The notes beneath the pieces are model-generated. The model was given only the letters and a program-made list of their open reading frames with translations, was not told the DNA's origin and searched no databases. A DNA stretch of 64,000 nucleotides from Enoplolaimus lenunculus (taxonomy: Eukaryota; Nematoda; Enoplea; Enoplida; Thoracostomopsidae): contig JASANG010003106.1 in NCBI GenBank assembly GCA_030248215.1, positions 62,001 through 126,000 on the forward strand, read 5' to 3'. Shown here one piece after another: positions 33,937-45,790 of this stretch. Both the position numbers and the translations under genes were made by a program. Numbering within the stretch: position 1 is the first letter of the stretch; each line of letters opens with the position of its first letter.

Positions 33937-36568
33937 GATCATGAGTATTTCCGACGCTTCTGTTGAAAATAACACTAAAGAAAATTACTTTTTGGCTTAA
34001 TTTTGTGAAAAAATGGCGTTTAGATTATTATTCGCTCGTTTGTCATTAGAACTTACCCGTTCGTTTATGGTGCAGAAAAATCAAAATAAAACTATTATTT
34101 CTTTACAGACATGCTTGATATAAGGACAATAATTAAAAACCAAACTTTATACATGTAACAGCCTATGTGACAAAAAGCTCTGAATTAAAATTTAGCAAAT
34201 CAATCGGTAAATTTTGCAGTAATGATTAAAATTTTGAAGTTATTAAAATTTACGATTTACGTGTATGTTCCAAATTCAAAAAATAGCACATGTCGATCAA
34301 AAAATTAATATTGGCTGCTTATCAGCTGAATTTTATTAGGATTTCCTTTAGTTTCAATTTTACATTAAGTTTTTTACAATCTACTTTAAATATTTGCGTT
34401 AGTAAAGTTGAAACAATTCTGCAGTACTGCATGATTTGTCCTGTAGTTGTCTACCTGTCTTTGCGGTTTAAAGCTTTATCGACTGCTTCCATTTTAGACT
34501 GGTCATTTTTACTTTATTCACATATGTCGGGCGGTTAGCCGCTACGTTCCTAAATGTCTAGTAGACAGCTGAATTTTAACTCCATAAATTAAGTGGTATC
34601 CACTTCGAAAACATAGTTATGATCCCGAAAAAATTTGAGACTTTTAATGCTTTCAAATTATTTAGACAGATTCATATTTGTAGGCTGAAATACGTGACGC
34701 GATTCCAATTTCTATGGAACTTTTCAGGAATTGTGTGGCCAACCAATAAGATCAATTTTTGAAATAATTTTGAAATTGCTAAAAAATGCTCATGTATCTT
34801 ATTTTATTGCACGACTGTCCCTAGTTGTCCACAAAACGTTCCTAACAATATTGCTGATAATTAGAATATTTCACGCATGGAGTTTCTTCCGTTTAACAAA
34901 CAATTAGAGTGTAATCTCGGAGTTATAGTCCATGTTTGTGAAGGCACATCCCACGAAGGTCTTCGACGGAAACCGTATGAAACTTTCACAACACTATTTG
35001 ATATTTTATAAAACCAGGTTAAATCAATTTGTGATTACACATACGCGTAATAATTGTTAAACAATGTATACGTACCAGAAACTGGGACTGAGAGAATTTT
35101 TTGACACGTATAACTTAATAGCAGGTTAATATTAATAGCAGGTTAATATTGATAGCTGGTTAAATTTAAAAAAGTGTTTTTACTCGTTTCTTCAGAAATT
35201 TCGGAATCACACATATCCTGTACCCTTCGTCAAGGAAATTTTTTCATGTTTTTTTCATGTCAAATTTGATTGTTGTCCAAATGAAATGTTGGCCGAGTCA
35301 AAGCAGGTACGAGTTTCAAACAACACACAGCGAAACATTGTAATTTTAGTCATAAATAATAGTTTTAACAAAGAGGTACGTTATACTTTTTGGCTCATTT
35401 TGCGAAAATGTACAATACCGCTAACGGATGTCGGTTGTTTCGAACGAGCCGAAGCTGGTGATCTGTGTTCAAAGAACACGGTCTGCACGAACCCTGTTGG
35501 AAGTTTTGCCCAATGCTAAGGAGCGGGCTCACGACAACCATGCTACCACTACACCATGTGGTCATTACGACAATTTCATACACCGGTATATATGTGCGCA
35601 TGAAATACAATCTTTCTGTATAGCATACGCTTACCATGCACATATACTGATAATCTGTACGAGCACAAACCGCACAAAACCTTGTACTGTGTATCAACCA
35701 TGTCATATTATGCTGGAAATTGTTACGCTCTGCGCTGGATCTACTTGGGTATTTGAAAAATGCAGAACAAGTTAGAATTCAAAGTTTTGTCGATTTTATA
35801 CTAAAAAATTAACTGGAGCCATTGAAAAAATGACCAAAAAGTTTCGTTTCAGCATATTCAACTTCATCGAATAGTTTGAATATGTGAATCACGAAGGTTA
35901 ATATTTAATTTAACCCAGAAATACCAAAATGTTTTTCCGGATAATTTGTTGAAAATACTTTAAACTTTTAAGCGTAAATTTGGTTTTTTTACGAAACTCG
36001 AGTATTTTAAATTATGTTACCATACGATATACTTGTTTGATATATTAATATTCCGAATAAGACAATATATGATGGAGTAATGACTTTAGGTTTCAATATA
36101 CTGTAGTGGCCAAATAAAAAATGAGATGACGAATATTTATTTCGCCTCTGAAGAAAATACCCGCGTTTAAATTAACATATATACTTTGAGCAATCAGTCA
36201 AAATCTATACTGAAAGTAATTTGATCCAAGAAGCATTTACGGCAATCTAATTACGTCAAATGGCGTTTGTAAACTGTTAATTAGTAATTTTTTAACTCTG
36301 TCCATCTCCAGCTATTAAGTCATAAACTCCTATATGATTCAGACTGAAAATAGAAACAACGTATTGTTATTAGCTGTTTTGCTTACTCGGATCACTGGAG
36401 TAAATCAGAAGAAAAACGTTAATTTTAGAATTTGTTTATTTCTGTTTGTCGAATTTTAGAATTTCAATTTGCTATATACAATTAAAAATATTATAGTAGA
36501 TTATTTTAGGAAAAATAATTTGAACTTTCAACAATATTTTGGCAAAATGCTGGTTCTGAAACATGACT
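33937..36568. other. AT-rich spacer between genes 2 and 3
   Basis: It holds an isolated EGF-like patch (35424-35519), three short tandem copies of AATAGCAGGTTAATATT-like sequence near 35117-35163, and a decayed Tc1/mariner-like MITE start near 36101-36165 (CTGTAGTGGCCAAATAA then ATTTATTTCGCCTCTG). Nothing else is recognisable. Confidence 0.45.
35424..35519 (+). pseudogene. Possible relic of a calcium-binding EGF exon
   Basis: The frame reads TDVGCFERAEAGDLCSKNTV then CTNPVGSFAQC and stops. LCSKNTVCTN-GSF-C is the core of cbEGF domains (C-x-N-x-C-x-N-x-x-G-S-F). The usual DE before the first Cys is missing, no acceptor precedes it, and the frame stops right after the fourth Cys. It is either a decayed exon or chance; I favour a relic. 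Confidence 0.3.
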
Positions 36569-36936
36569 CAGGGTGCAACCGGAGGTGAAAAATACCGAAG
36601 CCGGAGTCGGTGGCGGACGTCAACGAAACTTGCCGGAGCCGGAGGTGACGCAAAGTTATGTAGTAAAAATGATGGTTAATTGGTTAATTTTAGCCAATAT
36701 CTGCAATATATTAAGTTATTTGGTTTTACGTTAATTTTCTGGAAAATTTTGGAAATTCTTTTTTGGAAATTGTGACAAAAGTAAAGCGAAACACACTAAA
36801 CAGATAAATTTTGCTAAATTCTGCAAAATTTTTACTATCGAAATTACCGTAACCTCCGGCAAAAATTCAACCGGAGCCGGATCCGGAGGCCGATTTTCTG
36901 TCGGAGCCGGAGACAGACCTCCGTTTGTGCCATGAA
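36569..36936. mobile_element. hAT-like MITE with GCCGGA hexamers
   Basis: Left CAGGGTGCAACCGGAGGTG and right GACCTCCGTTTGTGCC-ATG are inverted. Arrays of GCCGGAGCCGGA lie under both ends. No clean 8-bp target duplication was found, so the right edge is approximate. A related half-copy is at 62773-62930. Confidence 0.6.
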
Positions 36937-37080
36937 TTGACAGTATATACTTGATAAAGTTACCTTGCCTTAATAACGAAAGATAGCTGTTTATTTGAAT
37001 GCTTGATGTCTATAGGTCAGTAAATATAAGCTTTTAGGTTATATTAATATCAAGGTAGGCTTATTTATTTAAAATATATT

Positions 37081-37141
37081 ATGCTGCATTTGATATTTTT
37101 GCTTTGGTTGTTGTTTCACAGCTCAACTGCGACATTTATCG
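37081..37141 (+). CDS. Gene 3 exon 1: signal peptide
   Basis: MLHLIFLLWLLFHSSTATFI and one base, donor G-GTAAGCC, phase 1. It is strongly hydrophobic with a likely cut after STA. It was found because the downstream TIL exons need a phase-1 signal exon. Confidence 0.7.
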
Positions 37142-40100
37142 GTAAGCCATATTTTTTACTGATAAACAAAAACTCGCTGTTTTGAACAAACGAAACTACA
37201 TTTCTACCGACAACTCCTCCAGTTGAATAGTTTTAAGCTTAGTTTTATTGAGTTTGGAAACAAATTTAGCGTAGAACATATTTGTCATTACCAAAACCTG
37301 TATGCGCTCTGATAAAACACCTCAATAAATTGAATACTGTTGCTGCTGCTATTTTACTATAAAATCAAACAAGATTTGACAGACACATTGAAACCATATA
37401 TACATCCAAAAAATCTACTGAACTGAATGTCAGGTTTGGTTCTAAATTCTAAAGCGAAACTGGTAAAACCTAGAGTTATCAATAGGGGCCTGCCTGTAAA
37501 CCGTAACCCTGAGTCTGAACCTAAGCCTAAGTCTACGCGTAAAGCCTTAGCTTCCGAGTCTCAAAACCCCGCTCCCGCAGTCACCTATCTCACAAACTGT
37601 AGGCATCTGTACGAAAATCAAATCGCAACCACCTGTAGCCGTTCCAAAAATTTCTGATGGCTGAAACTGCACGCTAAATGCGAAACCTTTTAATACAATT
37701 TTAATACTAAATCTTAAACACAATATTGGTTTTAATTCATCTGAAAAGGAACACCTAAACCTGGGCGAGGTCTATCGTCGATTGGCCAGTGGTGAAGCCA
37801 GTGCAGGAGCAGACAGGGGTGGGGCTTTCCCTCCCCACAAACTCGCAAGCGAAGCGATCGAGAAGCTAGGCGTATTTTAAAACTTCGGCGGTTTTTGTGT
37901 AAACCGGTTAGGGCGGGGGCTCCTTTAGGGGTGGGCCCTGAAATGTGGGGTATAGGGGGTGGTTGCTCCGGCCCTGCACTATAACCAATTTTTCACAGTT
38001 TTGTGCCCACCAAATGAACTGTACTACGATTGTCCAAGCCTGTGCGAACCGAGTTGCGAGAGTTTGCTCAAAGGTTCCGAAATACACTGTGGATACGATT
38101 GCCGAGTACCGAAATGTCAATGCGCTCCTGGTTATTATCGCAACAAAAACAACGAATGTGTTGCACTTGAAGACTGTGGTGAGTTGCTTTGTCAAACATT
38201 CGCTCTTGAAAGCACAGGTATGGCGGTCAGGGAAGCTCAATTTTATTTGAAACGTTTTAACAGTTTTTAGAGATTTTAATCCTGATTTTAAGTTCTGTGA
38301 AATCTCTACATCTAAATTATAAAATTTGTTAATTTTTTTGCATTTTGAGCTTGAGATTTCTATACTGCACGAAAAACGGCAATAAATATTAAAGTATAAG
38401 TAACATCGAATCAAACTGTCACATGGGAAAACGAAGATTGAAGTATAAAAATTTCAAAATGTTATGTTTCTGCCAACACAATTAAGGCGTGCGTTACGTT
38501 CCTGCTTGTAAATTGGCGAATCTTTTCAAGGTTATTAAATTTTCTAAATCTTCAAGATTATTGTCACTTTAGATTCTTGTGATCATGGCGAAGTACCTTC
38601 AGCTTGCGCACGGCCAAAATTTTGCGAACCAACCTGCCGCCTGATGTCCCAAGCAGTAATTGGGATCAGTTCGCCGTGTGTCTTTCGGTGTTCTCCAGGA
38701 TGCCATTGTAAGAAAGGATTCGTACGTCATGACGATGGCAGATGTGTGTCGAAGAAGACTTGTGTAAAAGGTAAGTGGGACTTTGAACGAAGAAAGGTAT
38801 GACAACTTTAGGACGTGGGTACTGATGCCGCTATCCATAGGAAGACTTGAGAAGCTCGTACATCCATAGAAAGAAACTTGGCTTCGCAGAAATGTTACGT
38901 GCTTAAAGCATTCGCTAACAAATACGCGGTTTACGTTCACATAATGAGACTCATAAAATTTATAGGTACTAACTCTTGTAGAACGCTTTGTACTGTAGTG
39001 ACCCGAATAAGAAGGGGATGGATAGTAGGAGGGGTTCCCCATTTTGAGTACCAATCAATAGGAGTCCGTATCCCTAATAAGAGTGCGTAAGCGGATAGAA
39101 TTCCTAAACCCTAATTAGAGTCCATAAATGTCAATTATCGCTAATTGTAGTGCATAAATGCATCCAGTACTAATTAATTTGAGTTCAAAACTTTAAAGCG
39201 TACTTAAATTTTGAAAGTACGTTCCTAAGTATAACCTTGCATTATCGCTCAAGCTATTGTCACAAGACAAACAAACGCTCCATTCAACGGATAGTTGAAG
39301 TACCGCAGATATATCAGTAACAAAGACTGACGGAGGGCGGGTTGAAAATTAATAACAGTCCGTAACCGAATAACAGGGGGGCGGTTCCCTCTGGAGATGC
39401 CAAATAAATATCAGTCCCCTCCTCTTATACGGGTCACTACAGTATTACCACAGCGCTGAAACGCTGCCAAAATACGCATGTAGGGCGTTCCAGCTTTAAT
39501 AATAAAAATATACTATAAGCAACGCTGAGCCTACTGTGTAACGAAATAATTCACAAAAAGCAATTATAATTTAAAATTTCAGAATGCCCACCGTTTGAAG
39601 TACTGAAGCGTCATTGTTTCGATTGTGAAAAACGGTGTCAAGACGTTGTTTCTTATTTGCCTCACGTCTGCACAGAAAAATGTGGCGGTGTACCGCAATG
39701 TGAATGTGCCAAAGGATACGCACGCAATAACCGTGGCCGCTGTGTTCTTGAAAGAGAATGTTTTGAAAAGATTAAAAGTAAAGTTTAGTGTAAACAATTT
39801 TCGTCAGCTGATTGTTGAAATCGCAATCTGTCGCTTCAAAGACTTCTCAGAATCAACGGGGATTCAGCCAAACGTTAAAAAGAAACATAAAATGTTCACG
39901 GCGTTTGTTGAGTTTTCTTCAAGTTTTAAAAAGGTGTAGCTAAAAATTGATTTCCGGCTGATATCATCATATGTAGAAGTGTATTGGCAGTGAGCATTGC
40001 GAGTAAAAACAGTTTGAACCTCCAGTATCCTATACATTACTAAAAAATGGCCAACCTGGGCAGTAAAGAAAACCTGAGCCTGAACAAAAGCTTGAGTTTG

Positions 40101-41883
40101 AGGTTAAGCCGTGTTCTAAACCAAAACCTAAGGAATATTAAAGCATTTTACTAAACCTAAGACCTATAGTCTATGCCGCAACTGGAGAAAGTGTACAGGA
40201 GACGGTAGACTTTCAACATATGCGACAATGGCGGGACATTTTTTGGAGGAAATGAGGCCTAAAGGCTTTTCCTAAACCTAAGCCTAAGTCTATGCTTCAA
40301 CTTAGTGGGTAAAATGTACAGCAGAGCAAGACTTCGTGTTGAGGAATGTAAACAAGTACCCAGATACCGTAACCAGAAAATCATTATTAATTTCAGAATG
40401 TAACCGCAACGAAGTGTTGAAAACCAAATGTCACGGTTGTGAACGTAGTTGTGCGCAAGTGACTTCTGGCGTTCAGTTGAAATGTATCGAAAAATGTGAC
40501 GGAAAAGCGACTTGTGAATGCAGCGACGGGTTTGCTCGAGACAAACACAGCCGTTGTGTTGAACAAAAATCTTGCCCTTCTTCGGTTAAACACACAAACT
40601 TGTCAGGTTAAATATTGCAGGTGCAACGCCAATAAGGCTTTTGTACACATTCCTCTACATTTACACCTAGTGATTTGGCTTAAGCGTAGGCATAGGAAAA
40701 GGCTTAGATATGCCAATGCGTTTACCTATGTCTTATTTAAACATGAGACTTCACCCACCTATATTGCAAAAACGCAGTGCCGGCGCAGGCTACAGTGGAA
40801 CCCCCGTTCCGAGTTGGCCATCCCTTGCAATGATCAAAATAATTTTCAAAATTTTTACTTAAAATCTTGTTAGAGTAGTGGCCCCGCTCCGGCCTTGGGA
40901 AAACGTACAAGAACCCAATAATTGTAGAATTATTTGTTTTCCATTAAAATAAAAGGAGGTTGGAGTTGAAATCTGGAACATTAATGTAGATGAATACCTC
41001 CCGTATAAAACTTGAATATTGATCAAGAGACTTCGGTATGCCAATAGGGTACTGTTATATACCGGTCAACTCTGAGACCTAAACATAGTACCCGGGATGG
41101 CTTTCAAGTCTTGAAGAGATTTTGTATTGCGCATGGGCAGTAATTGTTAGCACAAATTGAATATACTTTGAAATATGCTGTAATACTGCATGCAGGAAAG
41201 AGGTAAAACACGACTTCATATTCTAAAGAGCCATGTTGACTAGAGGCCTGTCCACTTATAGTCAGAAAGATTGGGGAACTTAGAGGCTGGAATGCTTATG
41301 TTTAGGCTTCACGAAAGGTTTCGGTTCACGTGAACTAAGGTTTCAGCTTTACCTTAGTGGACAGACCCTTATAATTAATAGAGGTCATTCTGAACGACGC
41401 GATTACATTTTTATTTGCTTATTTTTATCCATTTGTAAGTTCAAAAGAACACTAAGATCAATAAGTTTGATTACGTTTTTAAAGTCAACGAGTTGTAGTT
41501 TTGCAATGGTAGAAAGACTAGCAGTTTTGAGAAGCGTTTAGTAGTCCTAATAGAATAGTTTTCTGTTTAAATTCTTTGCATATATTCTCAAATGTGTGTA
41601 GCACTTATCACAAGTTGCTGATACGTCCTTGTAATGTTAAAATCAGTGGATGACATGTTTCGAAAATCGGCTCATTTCACATATTCGATTTGCGATAATT
41701 TTAGCATCATGTGATCAACCGCCGGACGTAGGGCCGTGTGATGGCTTAATTAAACGATACTATTACAACTCGAAGTCGCGCACTTGTGAAACGTTTTATT
41801 GGGGTGGTTGCGAAGGGAACGGCAATCGATTCGAAAGTGAAAAACAGTGTTTGGCAAAATGTGCAAACAAACCAAAGCATTAG
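37081..41883 (+). CDS. Secreted multi-TIL protein with probable Kunitz end (gene 3)
   Basis: Exons: 37081-37141 (signal), 37999-38178, 38573-38770, 39583-39777, 40397-40606 (four TIL domains) and 41705-41883 (Kunitz), all in phase 1; the whole is 340 aa. If the weak final donor (G-GTTAAA) is not used, translation ends at 40611 giving 282 aa without Kunitz. Each TIL has the standard 10 cysteines and a C-x-C-x-x-G core. The Kunitz P1 is Asp (GPCDGL). No transmembrane segment is seen beyond the signal, so the product is probably secreted. Whether the last exon belongs here or to a separate small gene cannot be settled from sequence, but its phase fits. A Tc1/mariner-like MITE sits in the third TIL intron. 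Confidence 0.75.
37800..37980. mobile_element. Non-autonomous repeat with CAGTGCAGGAGCAG ends
   Basis: Left CCAGTGCAGGAGCAG and right TTGCTCCGGCCCTGCACT are inverted; the repeat ends just before the acceptor of the first TIL exon (37999). Relatives are at 8095 and 40775. No target duplication was confirmed. Confidence 0.5.
37999..38178 (+). CDS. Gene 3 exon 2: TIL 1
   Basis: Acceptor TTTTTCACAG, donor G-GTGAGT. LCPPNELYYDC, LCEPSC, HCGYDC, KCQCAPGYYRNKNNEC, DC: 10 cysteines, 60 codons, the most compact TIL here. Confidence 0.9.
38573..38770 (+). CDS. Gene 3 exon 3: TIL 2
   Basis: Acceptor GTCACTTTAG, donor AAAG-GTAAGT. SCDHGEVPSAC, FCEPTC, PCVFRC, GCHCKKGFVRHDDGRC, TC: 10 cysteines with a longer loop between the fourth and fifth. 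Confidence 0.9.
38993..39442. mobile_element. Tc1/mariner-like MITE in gene 3 intron
   Basis: TA-CTGTAGTGACCCGAATAA at left, GGGTCACTACAG-TA at right; 450 bp. The best-preserved termini of the family. Confidence 0.88.
39583..39777 (+). CDS. Gene 3 exon 4: TIL 3
   Basis: Acceptor AAAATTTCAG, donor A-GTAAAG. ECPPFEVLKRHC, DCEKRC, VCTEKC, QCECAKGYARNNRGRC, EC. NE is replaced by FE at the start of the domain. Confidence 0.9.
40040..40330. mobile_element. TTAGGC-type repeat patches in gene 3 intron
   Basis: Two degenerate patches of CCTAAG-like hexamers (about 40080-40170 and 40260-40310) with AAATGGCCAACCTGGG nearby. They are probably decayed TTAGGC MITEs. They end about 65 bp before the next TIL exon. 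Confidence 0.4.
40397..40611 (+). CDS. Gene 3 exon 5: TIL 4
   Basis: Acceptor TTAATTTCAG. KCNRNEVLKTKC, GCERSC, KCIEKC, TCECSDGFARDKHSRC, SC, then PSSVKHTNLSG and a stop at 40609-40611. A donor (TCAG-GTTAAA) overlaps the last codon, so this may be an internal or a terminal exon. Confidence 0.85.
40775..40900. mobile_element. Fragment of CCCTTGTGATGATC repeat
   Basis: CCCTTGCAATGATCAAAATA and TTAAAATCTTGTTAGAG match the copies at 8095 and 10530. Confidence 0.5.
41705..41883 (+). CDS. Kunitz exon, P1 Asp
   Basis: Acceptor GATAATTTTAG, phase 1. SCDQPPDVGPCDGLIKRYYY, YWGGCEGNGNRF and CLAKC, then a 6-residue tail and stop. Exactly six cysteines. P1 is Asp, and the usual YGGC is YWGGC. Assigned as the last exon of gene 3 by phase and position. 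Confidence 0.85.
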
Positions 41884-42551
41884 AAAATCACCAAATTTAT
41901 GAAAATAATGGCCCATGCTGTACTTTGAGGGACGTATTAACAGCAGAATAAGCATATTCCAAAGCATAAGCCTTTGTAAAAAAATAAGCTGAAAACTTAA
42001 GCAGACTCTACAGCAAGAAGTAATTTTAGCAGTAAATAAATTTTTATGCATGATGAAAATTGGTAAAGTCAAAATTACTGCACGCAAGGCATTGAAAATA
42101 ATGTCCTATACTACGAACACAGATTAAACTAAACTATATATTTATGAGAAGTATTTACAACTGAGTGGACGACATATTGCCAGTTTAGTAATAGGTTTTG
42201 AAACAAACGAAACGCGCATGTACAATTCCAAGCAGTAGCAGCAATGCTTTGACCGTAATAAATGTGCTAAATTTTTTAACTTTAATATTCTCTGGTTTGA
42301 GAAGTTACAAGCCGTGTCGCATAAGTATTGGCGAATACGGACACAGACGTTTGGACAAATTCAAAATGTTGAAAATAAGAGGTCTAAGTATTTTTATATT
42401 TATAGCAAAAGTTGACAAAATTCTACTACTTATGCAAAAAGTTTAGTATCAAATTTTCTAAAACTAATTGAACTATGATATAAAAGCTAAAATGCTGACC
42501 AAGCGTTATCAAAAGCAGACGAAAAATACTAACTACAAACGTTTGAGAATA
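41884..42551. other. Spacer after gene 3
   Basis: A decayed TTAGGC-like patch near 41940-42000 and a possible AATAAA at 42035-42040. Otherwise AT-rich with no recognisable content. Confidence 0.4.
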
Positions 42552-43156
42552 CTGTAGTGACCCGAATAAGACTGGGGACTGATATTTATTTTGCCTCTCC
42601 AGAAGGTTCCCCTGTTAATTGCTTATGAAATGTTTTTTAACCCGCCATCCGCTGCCCTTCCTTACTGATATATCTGGTATTGCAACTATCTGTTGAATTA
42701 AACGTTATTTGTTTTGTATCAAAAGTTTGAGCGATAATGCAAGGTTATACATAGGAATGCGCTTTCAAAACTTAAGCAGGTATGCTTTAAAGCTTCGGCC
42801 CACGTGAAGATCAGGGGTGGAACGTTTTTCTGTGGGACTAGAATAGAGTAAGCTTAAGGTTAGACTTATTTTTGTGCCTGGCTTAGGCTTAGGAATGTGC
42901 AGATTAAGCTTAGGCTTAGGAATATGCTTATACGACCGTTTCGCCCCTGTTCTTTGCATTGGCCAAAGTTTCGAACTTAGCTTTATTTGGTCCTGGAGCC
43001 ATTTATACACTACAATACGGGATAATTGACATTTGTATTCTCAATTTAGGGTTTACAGACTCAACACTAACGGACTCTTATTAGAGATCGGATTTCTATT
43101 GACTAGAACTCAAAGTGAAGACACCTCTGATTCCCCCCGTATTCGGATCACTACAG
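42552..43156. mobile_element. Tc1/mariner-like MITE interrupted by a TTAGGC MITE
   Basis: TA-CTGTAGTGACCCGAATAA at the left and ATCACTACAG-TA at the right. The copy is split by the element at 42797-42964. Without the insert and one duplicated 8-mer its length is about 429 bp, as in the other copies. Confidence 0.87.
42797..42964 (+). mobile_element. TTAGGC-bearing MITE nested in a Tc1/mariner-like MITE
   Basis: GGCCCACGTGAAGATCAGGG at the left, inverse of CCCCTGTTCTTTGCATTGGCC at the right. Flanks AAAGCTTC (42789-42796) and AAAGTTTC (42965-42972). The homologous unoccupied site is visible in the copy at 54264-54712 (inverse of GAAACTTT), proving the 8-bp duplication and the boundaries. Confidence 0.93.
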
Positions 43157-43950
43157 TACGAGCGCTAATGTGACGTAAAGCTTGTTATGCTCAAATGTTT
43201 AAAATTATCATTATGAAAAATTTACTACTGTTGTTACCAAAAATAATAAAATTTGAATTCTGATGCATGGTGCTACAAAAATATGGTTCGCTGCGTTTGC
43301 TTGCATCTACCAGAAAAAAACACGCCCACGCTCAAAGTTTGATTTTTCAACTCTTAAATAAGTTTGAAATCGATTCTATTTTTAAACATGTCAAATTTAA
43401 AATAAATTTAGTGATATTTCAGGTACATAACAATCTGGCCACGCTTAAAATTTGACAGCTGTTTATTATACCTCTTAAATATGCATAGCATTCGTTTGAA
43501 TTTTGTAAATTTGCAAAATTTAAATGAAATCATCTGCACTATTTTAGGAAATATTTCAAAAAAATTTTCACTCCTCGTTTGGTATGGATCTGGTACTTTT
43601 TAGTGAACAGTACCGAAGTTTGACGTAAACACACAACCAGATTGATATTTTTACCTGGATGTCTGCAAAATACTGGGTTGTGGTCTGTAACGCTACGACT
43701 CTCAGAAAATTTTTAAATAAGCTCTTGCAGTTAAAAATTTCCAATTTCTAAAGACATTTTACTGCGAACACCGGTCTGTAAGTCACAAATGGTTACAAAA
43801 CCCGGTGGATATGAAGGGGCCCCCTTTGCAAATGCCTCTATGCGCCCATGATGTATTTGAGGCACACATTTCAGTGTTTACTACGTGCTAGGCAAATATC
43901 AAAAACAGCACGTATGTTGTTGATGCTTATTTTGTTCGTTCGTTCAATAT
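43157..43950. other. AT-rich spacer, nothing recognised
   Basis: No gene, repeat family or RNA was recognised. Composition is like the rest of the window up to 43950, where it changes abruptly. Confidence 0.4.
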
Positions 43951-45589
43951 TGTTACGGGTACGATCAACGAGTATCCCTGCGGACGAATCCGAGATGATA
44001 CTCTCACGGGTGTTCGAGGCCGTGGATCTGCCAAAGTAAGCTACTTGCCTAGAGGATGACGGTCCCCCGGCGTGATATCAGGTTTTGAGAGTCACAAAAT
44101 CCCGACATCGTTATACGCCTAAGCCTGCCTATGCTCTAAGCTCTAGTGAACCCCCGAGTGCGTGTAAGTGGGTCGCACCAGTAACAATTAGCTTTTTCTC
44201 CGTGGATTTTAGTACGACTGTGTGCTCACAACTTTTTCTCATGGTTAGGCTTAATGACACTTGGTCATAAGTATAGCCTAAACCTTAATCTTAGTACTCG
44301 TTCGAAAGCTCGAGTCTCTTTTAGCCCTGTAGCTTATTTCCATTTTTAGCCATGGCTCTTAGGCCAGGAATTTGCTAGCGCTCTCGGTTCAGGAATGAAC
44401 TCAGGTTAAAGTTTTGGTTTATTATAATTTTGTACAGTTATGTACAGCAAAGATTTTTCAACATATGATACCTTATTTTGATTAGTCCACAACTGATAAA
44501 ATTTCCGTCGCTTGTACTAAGTTGAGTAGGTTGCAAATGATTAAGGTTAAAACTTATTAGTAATCGCTACAAGAAAAATTTGCCAAGTCCAGACTCCCTG
44601 TTGCTACTATCATTATACACCGGTGGTCACCTAAGTACAGGTTACGTCTCCCAGCGCAAGTTAAGTCACCGGGCGGAGAGTCCAACCATTGAAGCAACCT
44701 ATCCCGTAGGCGTCCCTCCAGATATCCTTAGCTGTGTCAGCATGCCCCGCTTAAGCTTTAGGCCTTCCATCCCATATACCTGCTGTTGGTAGGACTCACC
44801 GCTGAGGTAACAGGTTGCTTCTAAAGAGCTGCACGTGTAAGTTGAAAGGTTAAAGGAGGGTTACTGGAAAATCATTGAGTCCCCATTATACACTAAAACC
44901 TAGACCTGTCACGCTTCCCAAAAAGGGCTGATGCCGAAGTTTAACTATTTAAGCCGTGTCTGTTTCCGGGTGTAGTGCGGGTCTATAGCCGTAAGCTTAG
45001 GTTTTCACAGGCTGCACATTCAGCAGTTTGATTGTCAACCGGACGAGCCCTAATAATTACTTAGTTCATTGGGGCCTGGCTAGAATTACCTAAAATCACG
45101 GGGTACACCGAAATTTTCTTTAACGATAGGGCCTTAGCTCTTTTGGTTGTCATATCCTTAATGCTTGGCATTAGGCTGTATTGGCCTCCCTATCGTGTTG
45201 ACAATCAATCCTGCGAATGTCTGTGTAATTCTTAGACATGCTTGTTTTCTGCACAATCATTTTTAATAGCATCTCTGGGCTGAATTCATGATTTAACTTT
45301 ACCCCCCTTAAATTTGTATAAAAATCTCACACCTGCGTTGTCGCCAACGACAGGCAAAGTTTAACCCAAAATTTTACCCACACCCCCTTCGTGAAAACTG
45401 GAAATTTCTAACCGGGCCCCCCTTAAATTTCTTACAAAATTTTACCCCTGCGCGAAACGCGCATAACTCCCCCTTGCATCAGCGCCCCGAAACTCTCGTG
45501 CACACTAAGTCGCCTCCGTGTGCAGAGAGATCGGTTTGCTGTCGCGGCTCGAGCACGCGAGCGAAAAACCGAAAAATCTCAAACTGAAC

Positions 45590-45790
45590 TGAATGTTCAG
45601 CCTGTGCACCGCTCTTAAATACTGCGCGGGGCTCAAAATTTAGCCAATGAGCGCGCCCCGAAAACAGACACTGTACGCTCTTTCTATTGGATAAAATTCT
45701 AGGTGTAAGAAGTGACCAATGCGAGGTCAGTAATCAATAAACTCTTAAAAGCCTGTGATTGGCTGGCGAATTTAACATGTAATTTTCCAA
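45590..45790. promoter_or_regulatory. Cluster of four CCAAT boxes
   Basis: AGCCAATGAG, CTATTGGAT (inverse), GACCAATGCG and GATTGGCTGG (inverse) fall within 150 bp, near CTCTTAAATACTGCGCGG and an AATAAA at 45736. The arrangement resembles a pol II promoter; in this context it may be the promoter of the element that holds it. Confidence 0.4.

Noticed and set aside
37427-37657. Open frame with NRNPESEPKPKSTRK in gene 3 intron 1
   Set aside because: It is translated CCTAAG-like repeat, with no splice phase that fits its neighbours.
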